Source: an uncultured Bacteroidota bacterium
Lineage (GTDB): Bacteria; Bacteroidota; Bacteroidia; Chitinophagales; Chitinophagaceae
Direction: 5' to 3'
Assembly: GCA_903847655.1 (NCBI GenBank)
Contig: CAINEG010000083.1
Coordinates: forward strand, 1 to 15,766
DNA: 15,766 nucleotides
Shown: piece by piece, positions 1 through 7,535 of the stretch
How positions within the stretch are numbered: the first letter of the stretch is position 1
Layout of the letters: the number at the start of each line of letters is the position of its first letter
Translations under genes and position numbers: made by a program
Notes under the pieces: model-generated
Told to the model about the DNA's origin: nothing
Databases searched by the model: none
The model's input: the letters and a program-made list of their open reading frames with translations, nothing else

Positions 1-3
1 ATC

Positions 4-1062
4 ATGATTAGTCCTTTCACCCAATTATTGCTCCAATGGAATAAAACTAGCAATGATCGACCCATGCCTTGGAAAGGAGAGTCAGATCCCTATAAGATTT
101 GGTTAAGTGAGATTATTTTACAGCAAACAAGGGTCGAACAAGGGTGGGCCTACTATGAAAAATTTGTAAAAAAATACTCGACCATTTTTCAACTGGCCAA
201 GGCCAAGGATGAACAAGTTTTTAAATTGTGGGAAGGTTTGGGTTATTACAATCGATGTCGAAATTTATTGCATACGGCTAGATATATAGTAAAGCAGTAC
301 AAAGGGGTCTTTCCTAAAACTTACGAGGAATTGTTGGCGCTCAAAGGCATTGGGCCTTATACCGCCGCGGCCATTGCTTCATTTGCATTTAATCTGCCCT
401 ATGCAGTAGTGGATGGAAATGTATTTAGAGTTTTTTCTAGATATTATGGCATCTCCCTACCCATTGATTCTGGTGAAGGCATTAAATATTTTAATCAAGT
501 AGCAGCTGAAAATCTTGCCAGTACAAAGGCGGGCATTTACAATCAGGCTTTAATGGATTTTGGCGCAACGGTTTGCAAACCTAGTGCCCCCTTGTGTAGT
601 GCATGTGTGCTGCAAAAAGGATGTGTTGCTTTTGCGACCAATCACATCAATTTACTGCCCATTAAATTAAAACAGATTCAAAAGAAAAAAAGACAATTTG
701 ATTTTTTTGTTTTCAATTTCAATGAGCAATACATGATACAAAAACGCGGAGGGGAAGATATTTGGGCGGGCTTGTACCAATTTTATTTAGTGCAGAACGA
801 CGCTTTACCTAAAGACAATGCTAATTATCTTCAACAAGTATTGCAGCAACAATTGGGTATGGCAAAAAAGGAATTAGTCCAAACCATCATCTCCAAGCCT
901 GTGAATCAATTGCTTACACATCAACAACTTACTGTTAGATTTATTCAAGTAGCCCTCAAAACTAAGCCAGCTGCACTTTCCAAGGCCTTATGGGTGCCTA
1001 AAAACAAGTTGCAGGCCTATCCTTTTCCAAAACTCATCGTTGATTTTATATCCCAGCTGTAG
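4..1062 (+). CDS. mutY: A/G-specific adenine glycosylase MutY
   Basis: Base-excision repair enzyme that removes adenine mispaired with 8-oxoguanine. The N-terminal HhH-GPD fold shows the RPMPW entry motif (residues 19-23), catalytic E36 in LSEIILQQTRVEQG, the helix-hairpin-helix LKGIGPYTAAAIA (113-125) and catalytic D137 in VVDGNV. The four cysteines of the [4Fe-4S] loop are C191, C198, C201 and C207, with the family spacing C-x6-C-x2-C-x5-C. Residues from about 225 to the end form the NUDIX-like C-terminal domain that recognises 8-oxoG. The length of 352 aa is normal. The ATG at position 4 fits the usual N-terminus; only three bases lie upstream, so a longer in-frame start cannot be excluded and no promoter can be assessed. 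It lies upstream of gldE, as in many Bacteroidota, but without the ssb gene often found between them. Confidence 0.97.
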   Translation: MISPFTQLLLQWNKTSNDRPMPWKGESDPYKIWLSEIILQQTRVEQGWAYYEKFVKKYSTIFQLAKAKDEQVFKLWEGLGYYNRCRNLLHTARYIVKQYKGVFPKTYEELLALKGIGPYTAAAIASFAFNLPYAVVDGNVFRVFSRYYGISLPIDSGEGIKYFNQVAAENLASTKAGIYNQALMDFGATVCKPSAPLCSACVLQKGCVAFATNHINLLPIKLKQIQKKKRQFDFFVFNFNEQYMIQKRGGEDIWAGLYQFYLVQNDALPKDNANYLQQVLQQQLGMAKKELVQTIISKPVNQLLTHQQLTVRFIQVALKTKPAALSKALWVPKNKLQAYPFPKLIVDFISQL

Positions 1063-1079
1063 AAAATTTTAAAATTTTC
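1062..1079. repeat. 18-bp perfect AT palindrome after mutY
   Basis: GAAAATTTTAAAATTTTC reads identically on both strands and begins on the last base of the mutY stop codon. It is followed by a T-rich run (1081-1092, interrupted by GTC). It may act as a weak transcription terminator for mutY, but the stem would contain only one G-C pair and almost no loop, so a chance AT palindrome is equally possible. Confidence 0.35.
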
Positions 1080-1129
1080 ATTTTGTCTTTTTAAAATCAG
1101 TAACTTTCCACTCATAAAACAACCTGACC

Positions 1130-2482
1130 TTGGAACCTCATTCGGGACCACTATTTATTTCTTCGATCAATTATTTGTTGCAATTGCAACAAGACAGTGG
1201 CTTACTAATTTTAATGTGTATTCTTTTGTTTCTTTCCTTTATCATTGCTGGTTCGGAAGTAGCATTTTTCTCTTTGTCTTACAAAGACATTCAGTCTATC
1301 AAAAACAAACCCTATCGACCTTTCCAAAGAATTATCCAATTACTAGAACAACCTAAGAAGCTATTGACCTCCATGTTGATCGCTAATAGTTTTATCAATA
1401 TTTGCATCATTTTAATTGCCAATGTAGTCATTGATCATTTTTTCATCTTTGATAAAATTGCTTTACCTGGTTTTGAATTTGTGGTCAAAGTGGTTTTGGT
1501 TACCCTGCTTATATTATTTTTTGGAGAAATCTTGCCCAAGGTGATGGCCACACAAAACAATATTCGTTTTGCACAAGACTTTAGCTTAATTATTCAAGGG
1601 GTTTATTTTATTTTTTCTAAGCCTAGTTCGTTTATGGTAAAGTATACCAATAGCATAGAAAAAATTATGGCCAAAAAGCGCAACAATTCCTACAGCATGG
1701 AGGAACTAGACCATGCCATAGAATTGACTACTTCGCCCGTGCACCAAACCAATGAAAAAAATATTTTGAAAGGCATTGTGAAGTTTGGAAATATATCGGT
1801 CAAACAAATCATGAAAACTAGGCTGGACGTGGATGGCGTAGAAGAGCAATTGGATTTTAATGATTTGCTAGAACATATCAAGGCCCACAATTACAGCAGG
1901 TTTCCTATTTACAAAGAAGATTTAGATACCATTGTTGGGATGATTCATACCAAGGACATCATTCCTCATATCAATGAAGGCGCCAATTACAATTGGAGGC
2001 AATTGATTCGACCTGCATTTTTTGTACATGAACAAAAAATGATTGAAGATTTATTGAAAGAGTTTCAATTGAAACGTATTCACTTTGCTGTAGTAGTGGA
2101 TGAATTTGGAGGCACTAGCGGCATCATTACTTTAGAAGACATCTTAGAAGAAATTGTGGGGGACATTAAAGATGAATTTGATGAAGAAGAATCCATGATT
2201 AAAAAAATAGATGACTATCATTTTATTATGGAGGGCAAAACAGCCATCAATGATTTTTGTAATTTTACTGATATTCCCAGTAACACCTTTGATGCAGTGA
2301 AAGGGGAAAGCGATACGATGGCTGGTTTGTTCTTAGAAATTGCAGGTCATTTCCCCGAAGCGCAACAGGTAGTTAAGTATAAACAATTTAGTTTTACAGT
2401 CATGGAAATTCAAAAAAACAGAATACATAAAATACAATTAATTATTGTTCCATTGCCTGCTCAAAACCCTGACCATGTCTAG
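1130..2482 (+). CDS. gldE: GldE, CBS-domain membrane protein of gliding/T9SS
   Basis: Member of the DUF21/CBS/CorC-HlyC family. In Bacteroidota the copy next to gldD is the gliding-motility protein GldE, which is needed for or supports GldD and the type IX secretion/gliding machinery at the inner membrane. Residues about 23-190 form the DUF21 membrane domain, with hydrophobic segments near 25-48, 78-102 and 115-135 and a GEILPKV motif. A CBS pair spans about 220-345 (IMKTRLDV and DEFGGTSGIITLEDILEEIVGDI), and a CorC_HlyC domain covers about 355-440. The start is TTG at 1130: an in-frame TAA at 1115 excludes anything longer and no ATG occurs before residue 29, inside the first membrane segment. 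The 3' end overlaps gldD by 8 bases, implying co-transcription and probably translational coupling. The symbol rests on the gldD neighbour; the domain architecture alone would also fit a CorC-like transporter. Confidence 0.9.
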   Translation: MEPHSGPLFISSINYLLQLQQDSGLLILMCILLFLSFIIAGSEVAFFSLSYKDIQSIKNKPYRPFQRIIQLLEQPKKLLTSMLIANSFINICIILIANVVIDHFFIFDKIALPGFEFVVKVVLVTLLILFFGEILPKVMATQNNIRFAQDFSLIIQGVYFIFSKPSSFMVKYTNSIEKIMAKKRNNSYSMEELDHAIELTTSPVHQTNEKNILKGIVKFGNISVKQIMKTRLDVDGVEEQLDFNDLLEHIKAHNYSRFPIYKEDLDTIVGMIHTKDIIPHINEGANYNWRQLIRPAFFVHEQKMIEDLLKEFQLKRIHFAVVVDEFGGTSGIITLEDILEEIVGDIKDEFDEEESMIKKIDDYHFIMEGKTAINDFCNFTDIPSNTFDAVKGESDTMAGLFLEIAGHFPEAQQVVKYKQFSFTVMEIQKNRIHKIQLIIVPLPAQNPDHV

Positions 2483-3062
2483 GTTTTTATTTAGTTTTTT
2501 TATTGTCGGTATTTTATTTGTAACCGCTTGCAACACGCCTTTTGTTGCCAAAAGCAAAGGCTACGAGGCCATTAGCTTTCCTTCAAAATCGTATCAAAGT
2601 TTTAATGAGCCAGGTTATCCCTATACTTTTGAATACCCCAGCTATGCGCAAATAGATAAGAACATCAATTATTTTGGAGCCAGTAAAAAAACGGATTCTT
2701 GGATCAATATTCATTTTCCATCCATGGCCGCCACCATTTATGTAAGTTATACTAAAATGCATGCACAACAATTGGATACACTAATTAGAGATGCCTATAC
2801 TTTTGCCAATAATCACAATAGCAGGGCCAGTTTTATTGCTGATTCCTTGTTTTCTAATGACCATGGCGTAGAGGGGGTGTTTTTTCATATTGGCGGCGAT
2901 GTGGCCACCAGCTATCAGTTTTTTTTAACCGATTCTACCACCCATTTTTTTAGAGGAGCCTTGTATTTTGACACCACACCCAATGAGGATTCCTTGGCCC
3001 CCGTGAATGCTTTTTTATATAAAGACTTGAAGCATTTAGTGAATACATTTCGTTGGAAATAA
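2475..3062 (+). CDS. gldD: Gliding motility lipoprotein GldD
   Basis: Predicted lipoprotein required for gliding motility and T9SS function in Bacteroidota. The 195-aa product has a hydrophobic signal peptide (residues 4-18) ending in the lipobox V16-T17-A18-C19, so C19 would be lipidated. The mature N-terminus carries the GldD signature: KSKGYEAISFPSKSYQSF, then PYTFEYPSYAQI (a lysine/glycine/tyrosine stretch followed by a PY-x-FEYP motif). I chose the ATG at 2475 rather than the upstream start at 2445 because it places the signal peptide at the N-terminus and gives the typical 8-base overlap with gldE. It is probably translated from the gldE message. Nothing looks truncated. Confidence 0.92.
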   Translation: MSRFLFSFFIVGILFVTACNTPFVAKSKGYEAISFPSKSYQSFNEPGYPYTFEYPSYAQIDKNINYFGASKKTDSWINIHFPSMAATIYVSYTKMHAQQLDTLIRDAYTFANNHNSRASFIADSLFSNDHGVEGVFFHIGGDVATSYQFFLTDSTTHFFRGALYFDTTPNEDSLAPVNAFLYKDLKHLVNTFRWK

Positions 3063-3065
3063 AAC

Positions 3066-3073
3066 TATCTTTG
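3066..3073 (+). promoter_or_regulatory. Bacteroidota-type -7 box (TATCTTTG)
   Basis: TATCTTTG is an exact match to the Bacteroidota -7 consensus TAnnTTTG. It lies in the 27-base gap after gldD and 16 bases before the ATG of the DUF3109 gene. No clear -33 TTG element stands at the usual distance. It suggests that DUF3109 can be transcribed independently of gldED, with a leader of about 10-13 bases. Confidence 0.55.
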
Positions 3074-3089
3074 TACTATAAATTTAGCT

Positions 3090-3674
3090 ATGATTATTAT
3101 TGACAATGTTTTAGTGAGTGATAGGGTGGTGGAAGAACAATTTGTTTGCGATTTGACCAAATGCAAAGGCGGTTGTTGTGAAGATGGGGATGCAGGCGCG
3201 CCCTTAGAAAATCAAGAAAAAGAATTCATCAAGGAGTATTATGATATAGTGGAGCCCTATATGACTAAGGAAGGTATTAAAGAAGTAAAACAAGTAGGCC
3301 AATTTTTATATGACCGAGAATTTGGATGGGTAACCCCCACCTTGAATGGAGAAATTTGTGCTTATGGTTTCAGAGACAAAGCAGGTATCATTAAATGTGC
3401 TTTTGAACAGGCCTACAATGACGGCAAGATTCCTTGGAAAAAACCCATCAGCTGCCATTTGTTTCCCATTAAGGTGCAAAAAAGCAAGGCAGACCCTTCT
3501 ATGGAATACATGAATTATGAACCTAGAGAAGATCTTTGCAAAGCAGCCTGCTCCTTGGGTGTAAAATTGAAAGTACCTGCCTATGAATTTTTGAAGGAGT
3601 CCATTGTTAGAAAGTATGGGGAAACTTTCTATGAAGCCTTGGCGGCCTCAGCAAAACATCTAAAGAATAAATAG
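3090..3674 (+). CDS. DUF3109 family cysteine-rich protein
   Basis: A 194-aa soluble protein of the DUF3109 family, related to the YkgJ-type putative metal-chelating proteins. The cysteines are clustered: C20-x4-C25-x3-C29-C30 near the N-terminus (CDLTKCKGGCC), then C90, C103, C122-H123 and C150-x3-C154. This pattern suggests a zinc or iron-sulfur site. There is no signal peptide or membrane segment, so it is cytoplasmic. The molecular function is unknown; family assignment comes from the N-terminal IDNVLVSD and the CCEDGDAGAPLE stretch. It stands 14 bases upstream of lutB on the same strand, but lutB has its own -7 box in that gap. A link between the two proteins, such as metal-centre handling, is only a guess. 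Confidence 0.88.
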   Translation: MIIIDNVLVSDRVVEEQFVCDLTKCKGGCCEDGDAGAPLENQEKEFIKEYYDIVEPYMTKEGIKEVKQVGQFLYDREFGWVTPTLNGEICAYGFRDKAGIIKCAFEQAYNDGKIPWKKPISCHLFPIKVQKSKADPSMEYMNYEPREDLCKAACSLGVKLKVPAYEFLKESIVRKYGETFYEALAASAKHLKNK

Positions 3675-3675
3675 T

Positions 3676-3683
3676 TATTTTTG
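3676..3683 (+). promoter_or_regulatory. Bacteroidota-type -7 box (TATTTTTG)
   Basis: TATTTTTG matches TAnnTTTG exactly and begins 2 bases after the DUF3109 stop codon. Only 5 bases separate it from the lutB ATG (3689), so transcription would begin at or next to the start codon. No -33 TTG is visible at the usual spacing. Confidence 0.5.
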
Positions 3684-3688
3684 TACGT

Positions 3689-5068
3689 ATGCAAAACATC
3701 TTCGCCCAATCTTTTCTTACCAAAAGCAATGCCAAAGCGGTTGACTTAGAACATCGAAGAAAAATTAATTTTAATATTGGCAAATACAATGCCGTAGTAC
3801 CTAAAGGCAAGGAACAGTTTACCGATTTAGAAAGCGTAAGAGAAAGGGCCAAGAACAGAAAATGGGAAGCCATTGAACATTTAGATACTTACTTAACTCA
3901 GTTTGAAGATCAATTAACCAAAAGAGGCGGCCAGGTTTTATGGGCCGAAGATGCTGCACAAGCATTGGATCATATTGGTAAAATAGCTACGGAAAAAAAT
4001 TGTCGTTCGATTGTGAAAAGCAAGAGCATGGTGACTGAAGAAATTCATTTGAATGATTATTTGGAATCGCTTGGTATCGAAAGTGTAGAAACAGATTTGG
4101 GAGAATACATTCAACAAATGGATGGGGAATCGCCTTACCATATTGTCACTCCTGCCATGCATAAGAGCAAGGAAGATGTCGCAAAATTATTTAATGAGAA
4201 ATTAGGAACAGATATAAATCTAACACCGGAGGAGTTAACCTTGGTGGCAAGAAAAAATTTAAGAGACAAATATGTACAAGCAGAAATAGGGGTGACTGGT
4301 GCCAATTTTATTATTCCAGATATTGGAGGTATTGCACTCACCGAAAACGAAGGCAATGCTAGGCTTTCTGCTTCCTGGCCTAAGACACATATTGTGATTG
4401 TAGGTATCGAAAAAGTAATTCCCTCTATCTCGGATTTAGGTTTGTTTTGGCCACTCTTAGCCACTTTTGGAACAGGTCAACAAGTTACTGTTTACAATAG
4501 CATTATTTCTGGCCCAAGACAAGCGGATGAACAAGATGGTCCAGAAGAAATGATTGTGATTTTGTTGGACAACGGCCGTACCGAATTATTGGCCAATGCT
4601 AAAACTAGAGAAGCCTTATACTGCATACGTTGTGGCGCTTGTTTGAATGCTTGCCCTGTGTATAAAAATATTGGAGGCCATTCTTATGACACTACTTATA
4701 GTGGTCCCATAGGAAGTGTAATCACGCCACATTTAAGAGGCATGCACGATTACAAACATTTAAGTTATGCCTCTAGCTTGTGTGGTAATTGCACCGAAGT
4801 ATGTCCCGTGCGCATCAATTTGCATGAGCTTTTATTAGAAAATAGAAAAGAATCCGTGGATGCTGGAGAAACTAATTTTGCAGAAAGCTTTGCTTGGAAA
4901 ATGTGGAAGCAAGCATCACTTAACCGTACTTTAATGAATCAAGGCAATGCCACCATTAAAAACTGGGTGATCAATAAAATATTTAAAGGTTGGACCAATC
5001 AACGTGGTCCTTTAGCATTTCCCAACAAGACCTTCAATCAACTTTGGAGAGAGTCGAATAAAAACTAA
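3689..5068 (+). CDS. lutB: LutB-like iron-sulfur lactate utilization protein
   Basis: Member of the LutB/YkgF family, the iron-sulfur subunit of the LutABC system that oxidises L-lactate to pyruvate. The order is a LUD domain (about residues 65-300, including VKSKSMVTEEIHLN and GANFIIPDIGGIALTENEGN), then two ferredoxin-like cysteine motifs: C312-x2-C315-x2-C318-x3-C322-P and C365-x2-C368-x3-C372-P. The region after about 385 is the LutB C-terminal domain. All cysteines expected for the family are present and 459 aa is normal. The ATG at 3689 fits family starts and lies just after a -7 box. Neither lutA nor lutC is adjacent, so whether this protein acts in lactate oxidation or another dehydrogenase complex cannot be read from context. 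It ends 2 bases from the stop of the convergent transporter gene. Confidence 0.9.
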   Translation: MQNIFAQSFLTKSNAKAVDLEHRRKINFNIGKYNAVVPKGKEQFTDLESVRERAKNRKWEAIEHLDTYLTQFEDQLTKRGGQVLWAEDAAQALDHIGKIATEKNCRSIVKSKSMVTEEIHLNDYLESLGIESVETDLGEYIQQMDGESPYHIVTPAMHKSKEDVAKLFNEKLGTDINLTPEELTLVARKNLRDKYVQAEIGVTGANFIIPDIGGIALTENEGNARLSASWPKTHIVIVGIEKVIPSISDLGLFWPLLATFGTGQQVTVYNSIISGPRQADEQDGPEEMIVILLDNGRTELLANAKTREALYCIRCGACLNACPVYKNIGGHSYDTTYSGPIGSVITPHLRGMHDYKHLSYASSLCGNCTEVCPVRINLHELLLENRKESVDAGETNFAESFAWKMWKQASLNRTLMNQGNATIKNWVINKIFKGWTNQRGPLAFPNKTFNQLWRESNKN

Positions 5069-5070
5069 TG

Positions 5071-5997
5071 CTACATGCCATCTGCATCTGCAATGGCTTC
5101 TACCGGATCCTTTTGATTTTTCAAACTTTTGTTGACCAAGTATACCCCAATCAATGTGGAAAGGGTGCCAATGATATTATTCAAAGTCATTTTTTCATTC
5201 AGCAATAAAGAACCTACCCAGATGGCCACAATAGGATTGATGTAGGCATATAAACTTGCAATAGCAGGTTTTAAATGTTTCATACTATAGATAAAAGACA
5301 CAAAGGCTAAAACAGAACCACCTAAAACCATATAAGCCAATATGCCCCATGTTTTTGCTGGAATTTCGTGTAGGGGAACATAATTGCCACTCAATAAAGT
5401 AATCAAGCCCATCGTGAATGCACTGATGAGCATTTGCCAGCCTATAGAATAATAAGCATTCATGTTGATCTTATTTCTTGACATGATGATAGACCCGACA
5501 CTCCAAGTAATCATGGCAAATAAGGACAATCCAACACCTAATAAGTAACGTGTACCATGCATTTCTAAACTATCCTTGTAAAAAATAAATAAAATACCCA
5601 ATAGGCCCAAAAATAAGCCCAGTAAGGTTTGTGGCGTTATTCGAATGGCTTTGAAATAATATCTTTCTATGAGCACAACGGAAAGCGGATAGAGTGCAGC
5701 AATCAAGGCAGCCAGTCCACTGGTGATGAATTGTAATCCATAAGTGGCAATGCCATTAGAGGAAACAAACATTAAAAATGCCATGGGCAATAACCAAGCA
5801 AACTGTTTTTTGTTGGGCAATTTCTCCCCCATGATTAAAAAGAAAACAACATAGATACTACCGCCCATGAATTGACGAATACTGGCCAATTCAAAAGCAG
5901 GTAAATGCGCCACGCCCATTTTACTGGCCACCCAAGTGGTTCCCCAAACTACACTGGTAACAGTGAGTGCGAGGTATGCTTTCTTATTGTTGGCCAT
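5071..5997 (-). CDS. EamA-family (DMT) transporter
   Basis: Inner-membrane transporter of the drug/metabolite transporter superfamily, 308 aa, with two EamA repeats and about ten hydrophobic segments. The first repeat opens with LALTVTSVVWGTTWVASKMG (residues 8-27) and has PAFELASIRQFMGG; the second starts near residue 150 (LLGVGLSLFAMITWSVGSIIMSR) and contains LKPAIASLYAYINPIVAIWVGSLLL. The short tail (about 290-308) is polar and ends acidic. The substrate cannot be predicted, because the family includes amino-acid, metabolite and cofactor exporters. The ATG is 6 bases after the purH stop, so the two genes are probably one transcript; this does not by itself show a purine substrate. Confidence 0.92.
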   Translation of the reverse strand: MANNKKAYLALTVTSVVWGTTWVASKMGVAHLPAFELASIRQFMGGSIYVVFFLIMGEKLPNKKQFAWLLPMAFLMFVSSNGIATYGLQFITSGLAALIAALYPLSVVLIERYYFKAIRITPQTLLGLFLGLLGILFIFYKDSLEMHGTRYLLGVGLSLFAMITWSVGSIIMSRNKINMNAYYSIGWQMLISAFTMGLITLLSGNYVPLHEIPAKTWGILAYMVLGGSVLAFVSFIYSMKHLKPAIASLYAYINPIVAIWVGSLLLNEKMTLNNIIGTLSTLIGVYLVNKSLKNQKDPVEAIADADGM

Positions 5998-6003
5998 GCT
6001 GCA

Positions 6004-7482
6004 CTAATGTTTGAAATGTCTCAATTGAGTCATCACCATGGCCAAGCCATGGGCTTGACAATAGGCAACGCTGTCCTTGTCTCTAACAGAACCTCCGGGT
6101 TGTATATAGGCTTCAATGCCTTGTTCATGCGCAATGCGGACACAATCATCAAAAGGGAAAAAGGCATCCGATGCCAGCACCGCTCCTTTTAAATCAAAAC
6201 TAAATTGGTTGGCCTTTTCAATGGCATGTCTTAATGCATCTACACGACTTGTTTGCCCGCAGCCCTTGCCCACCAATTGTTTATTTTTGATTAGCGCAAT
6301 GGCATTGCTTTTTAAATGCTTGCAAATAATATTAGCAAAAATTAAATTTTCTTTTTCTTCAGCGCTGCATGGTCTTGCGCCTACTTCCTCCCAACTAGTA
6401 TAATTTCCATGATCCAATCCTTGTTCCAAAATTCCGTTAAGGATAGATTTTTTTTGACTTGGGTTGAATGCAACACCAGGTTTTAATGCTAATAAGACTC
6501 TATTTTTCTTAGTGGTTAAAATAGTTAAGGCTGCTGCCTCAAATGCAGGGGCAATCAAGACTTCAAAAAATAATTCTTGTATGGCTTCGGCAGTAGCAGT
6601 ATCAATGGTCGCATTGGTTACGAGCACCCCACCAAATGCACTTTCAGGATCACCAGCCAATGCCGCCTGCCAGCTTTCAAATACAGTACTTCTTTGCGCT
6701 ACACCACAAACATTGGTATGTTTAATAATCCCAAAACTAGTGGCGGGCAATTCACCTATTAAGGCAATGGCAGCATCTACATCTACTAAATTATTGTAGG
6801 ATAATTCTTTTCCATGTAATTGGGTAAACCAATTTTCTAAATGTCCATAAAAGGTAGCTACCTGATGTGGATTTTCGCCATACCTTAAAATTTTACCTGG
6901 GTTAAAATAATCGCTAATGGCGATATCATAATGCATCACTACCTCAAAAGCCTTAGCAGCAAAGGCTTTCCTTTGTTCCAATTGAGTACTTCCATTCTGT
7001 TGAATTAAAATCTCATTCAATTTTGCATAATCATCTTTGGCCGCAATGACCACCAAGTCTCTAAAATTTTTGGCTGCCGCGCGTATCATGGAAGGTCCGC
7101 CAATGTCAATTTTTTCGATGATTAATTTTTCTTCATCAGTTGTTTTAAGGGTTTCTTCGAATGGATACAAATCAACAATCACTAGATCCAATTCAGGAAT
7201 CTTGTACTGTGCCATTTCTTTTAAATCTTGCTCCTCGTATCTTCTTCCTAAAATTCCTCCAAAAACGGATGGGTGCAAAGTTTTTACCCTACCCCCTAAA
7301 ATAGAAGGATAACCCGTAACGCTTTCTACGCCAATACAAGGGATGCCTAAATCCTCTAAAAATTTTTGCGTACCTCCTGTGGAGTATATAGTAATGTTTT
7401 GAGCTTGTAAGGTTTTAGCGAGTGGGGCAAGGCCATCTTTGTAAAAGACAGAAATGAGCGCCGATTTGATTTTCTTTTCCAT
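6004..7482 (-). CDS. purH: Bifunctional AICAR transformylase / IMP cyclohydrolase
   Basis: Carries out the last two steps of de novo purine synthesis: formylation of AICAR by 10-formyl-THF to FAICAR, then ring closure to IMP. The N-terminal MGS-fold cyclohydrolase shows STGGTQKFLEDLG (from residue 34), GGRVKTLHP (63-71) and DLVIVDLYPF (99-108). The transformylase part carries the catalytic K254-H255 in IIKHTNVCG, then GCGQTSRVDA, LASDAFFPFDD, IQPGGSVRD and the terminal RHFKH. I take the ATG at 7482 (492 aa). An alternative GTG at 7530 adds 16 residues not typical of the family and lies upstream of an exact -7 box. The gene follows comEC by 53 bases and precedes the EamA transporter by 6. Confidence 0.97.
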   Translation of the reverse strand: MEKKIKSALISVFYKDGLAPLAKTLQAQNITIYSTGGTQKFLEDLGIPCIGVESVTGYPSILGGRVKTLHPSVFGGILGRRYEEQDLKEMAQYKIPELDLVIVDLYPFEETLKTTDEEKLIIEKIDIGGPSMIRAAAKNFRDLVVIAAKDDYAKLNEILIQQNGSTQLEQRKAFAAKAFEVVMHYDIAISDYFNPGKILRYGENPHQVATFYGHLENWFTQLHGKELSYNNLVDVDAAIALIGELPATSFGIIKHTNVCGVAQRSTVFESWQAALAGDPESAFGGVLVTNATIDTATAEAIQELFFEVLIAPAFEAAALTILTTKKNRVLLALKPGVAFNPSQKKSILNGILEQGLDHGNYTSWEEVGARPCSAEEKENLIFANIICKHLKSNAIALIKNKQLVGKGCGQTSRVDALRHAIEKANQFSFDLKGAVLASDAFFPFDDCVRIAHEQGIEAYIQPGGSVRDKDSVAYCQAHGLAMVMTQLRHFKH

Positions 7483-7485
7483 AAT

Positions 7486-7493
7486 CAAAGGTA
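7486..7493 (-). promoter_or_regulatory. Bacteroidota-type -7 box (TACCTTTG) for purH
   Basis: On the minus strand TACCTTTG is an exact TAnnTTTG match, followed by ATT and then the purH ATG. With the usual few-base distance to the start of transcription, the mRNA would begin on or next to the A of ATG. A TTG lies 9 bases upstream, which is too close for the usual -33 element. The position supports the ATG at 7482 as the start of purH. Confidence 0.55.
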
Positions 7494-7535
7494 CTATCTT
7501 CTCAATTTTTTGTGTGGGTAGCTTTTCCACAAAAA

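Noticed and set aside
1078..1085. TCATTTTG as a promoter for gldE
   Set aside because: It misses the conserved second-position A of TAnnTTTG, overlaps the end of the AT palindrome, and lies 44 bases from the start; too weak to list as a feature.
2445..2474. Longer gldD with a start at 2445
   Set aside because: It would add ten residues before the signal peptide; the ATG at 2475 gives a normal lipoprotein N-terminus and a usual 8-base overlap with gldE.
6116..6799. Open frames on the + strand opposite purH
   Set aside because: They are shadows of a well-conserved enzyme gene, with low-complexity translations and no recognisable domain.
7483..7530. Longer purH starting with GTG at 7530
   Set aside because: The added 16 residues are not typical of PurH, and this start lies upstream of the exact -7 box at 7486-7493.
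7507..7535. Inverted repeat TTTTTGTG / CACAAAAA between comEC and purH
   Set aside because: The 13-base loop and lack of a T tail on either strand make it a poor terminator, and part of the arm simply reflects AT-rich sequence.
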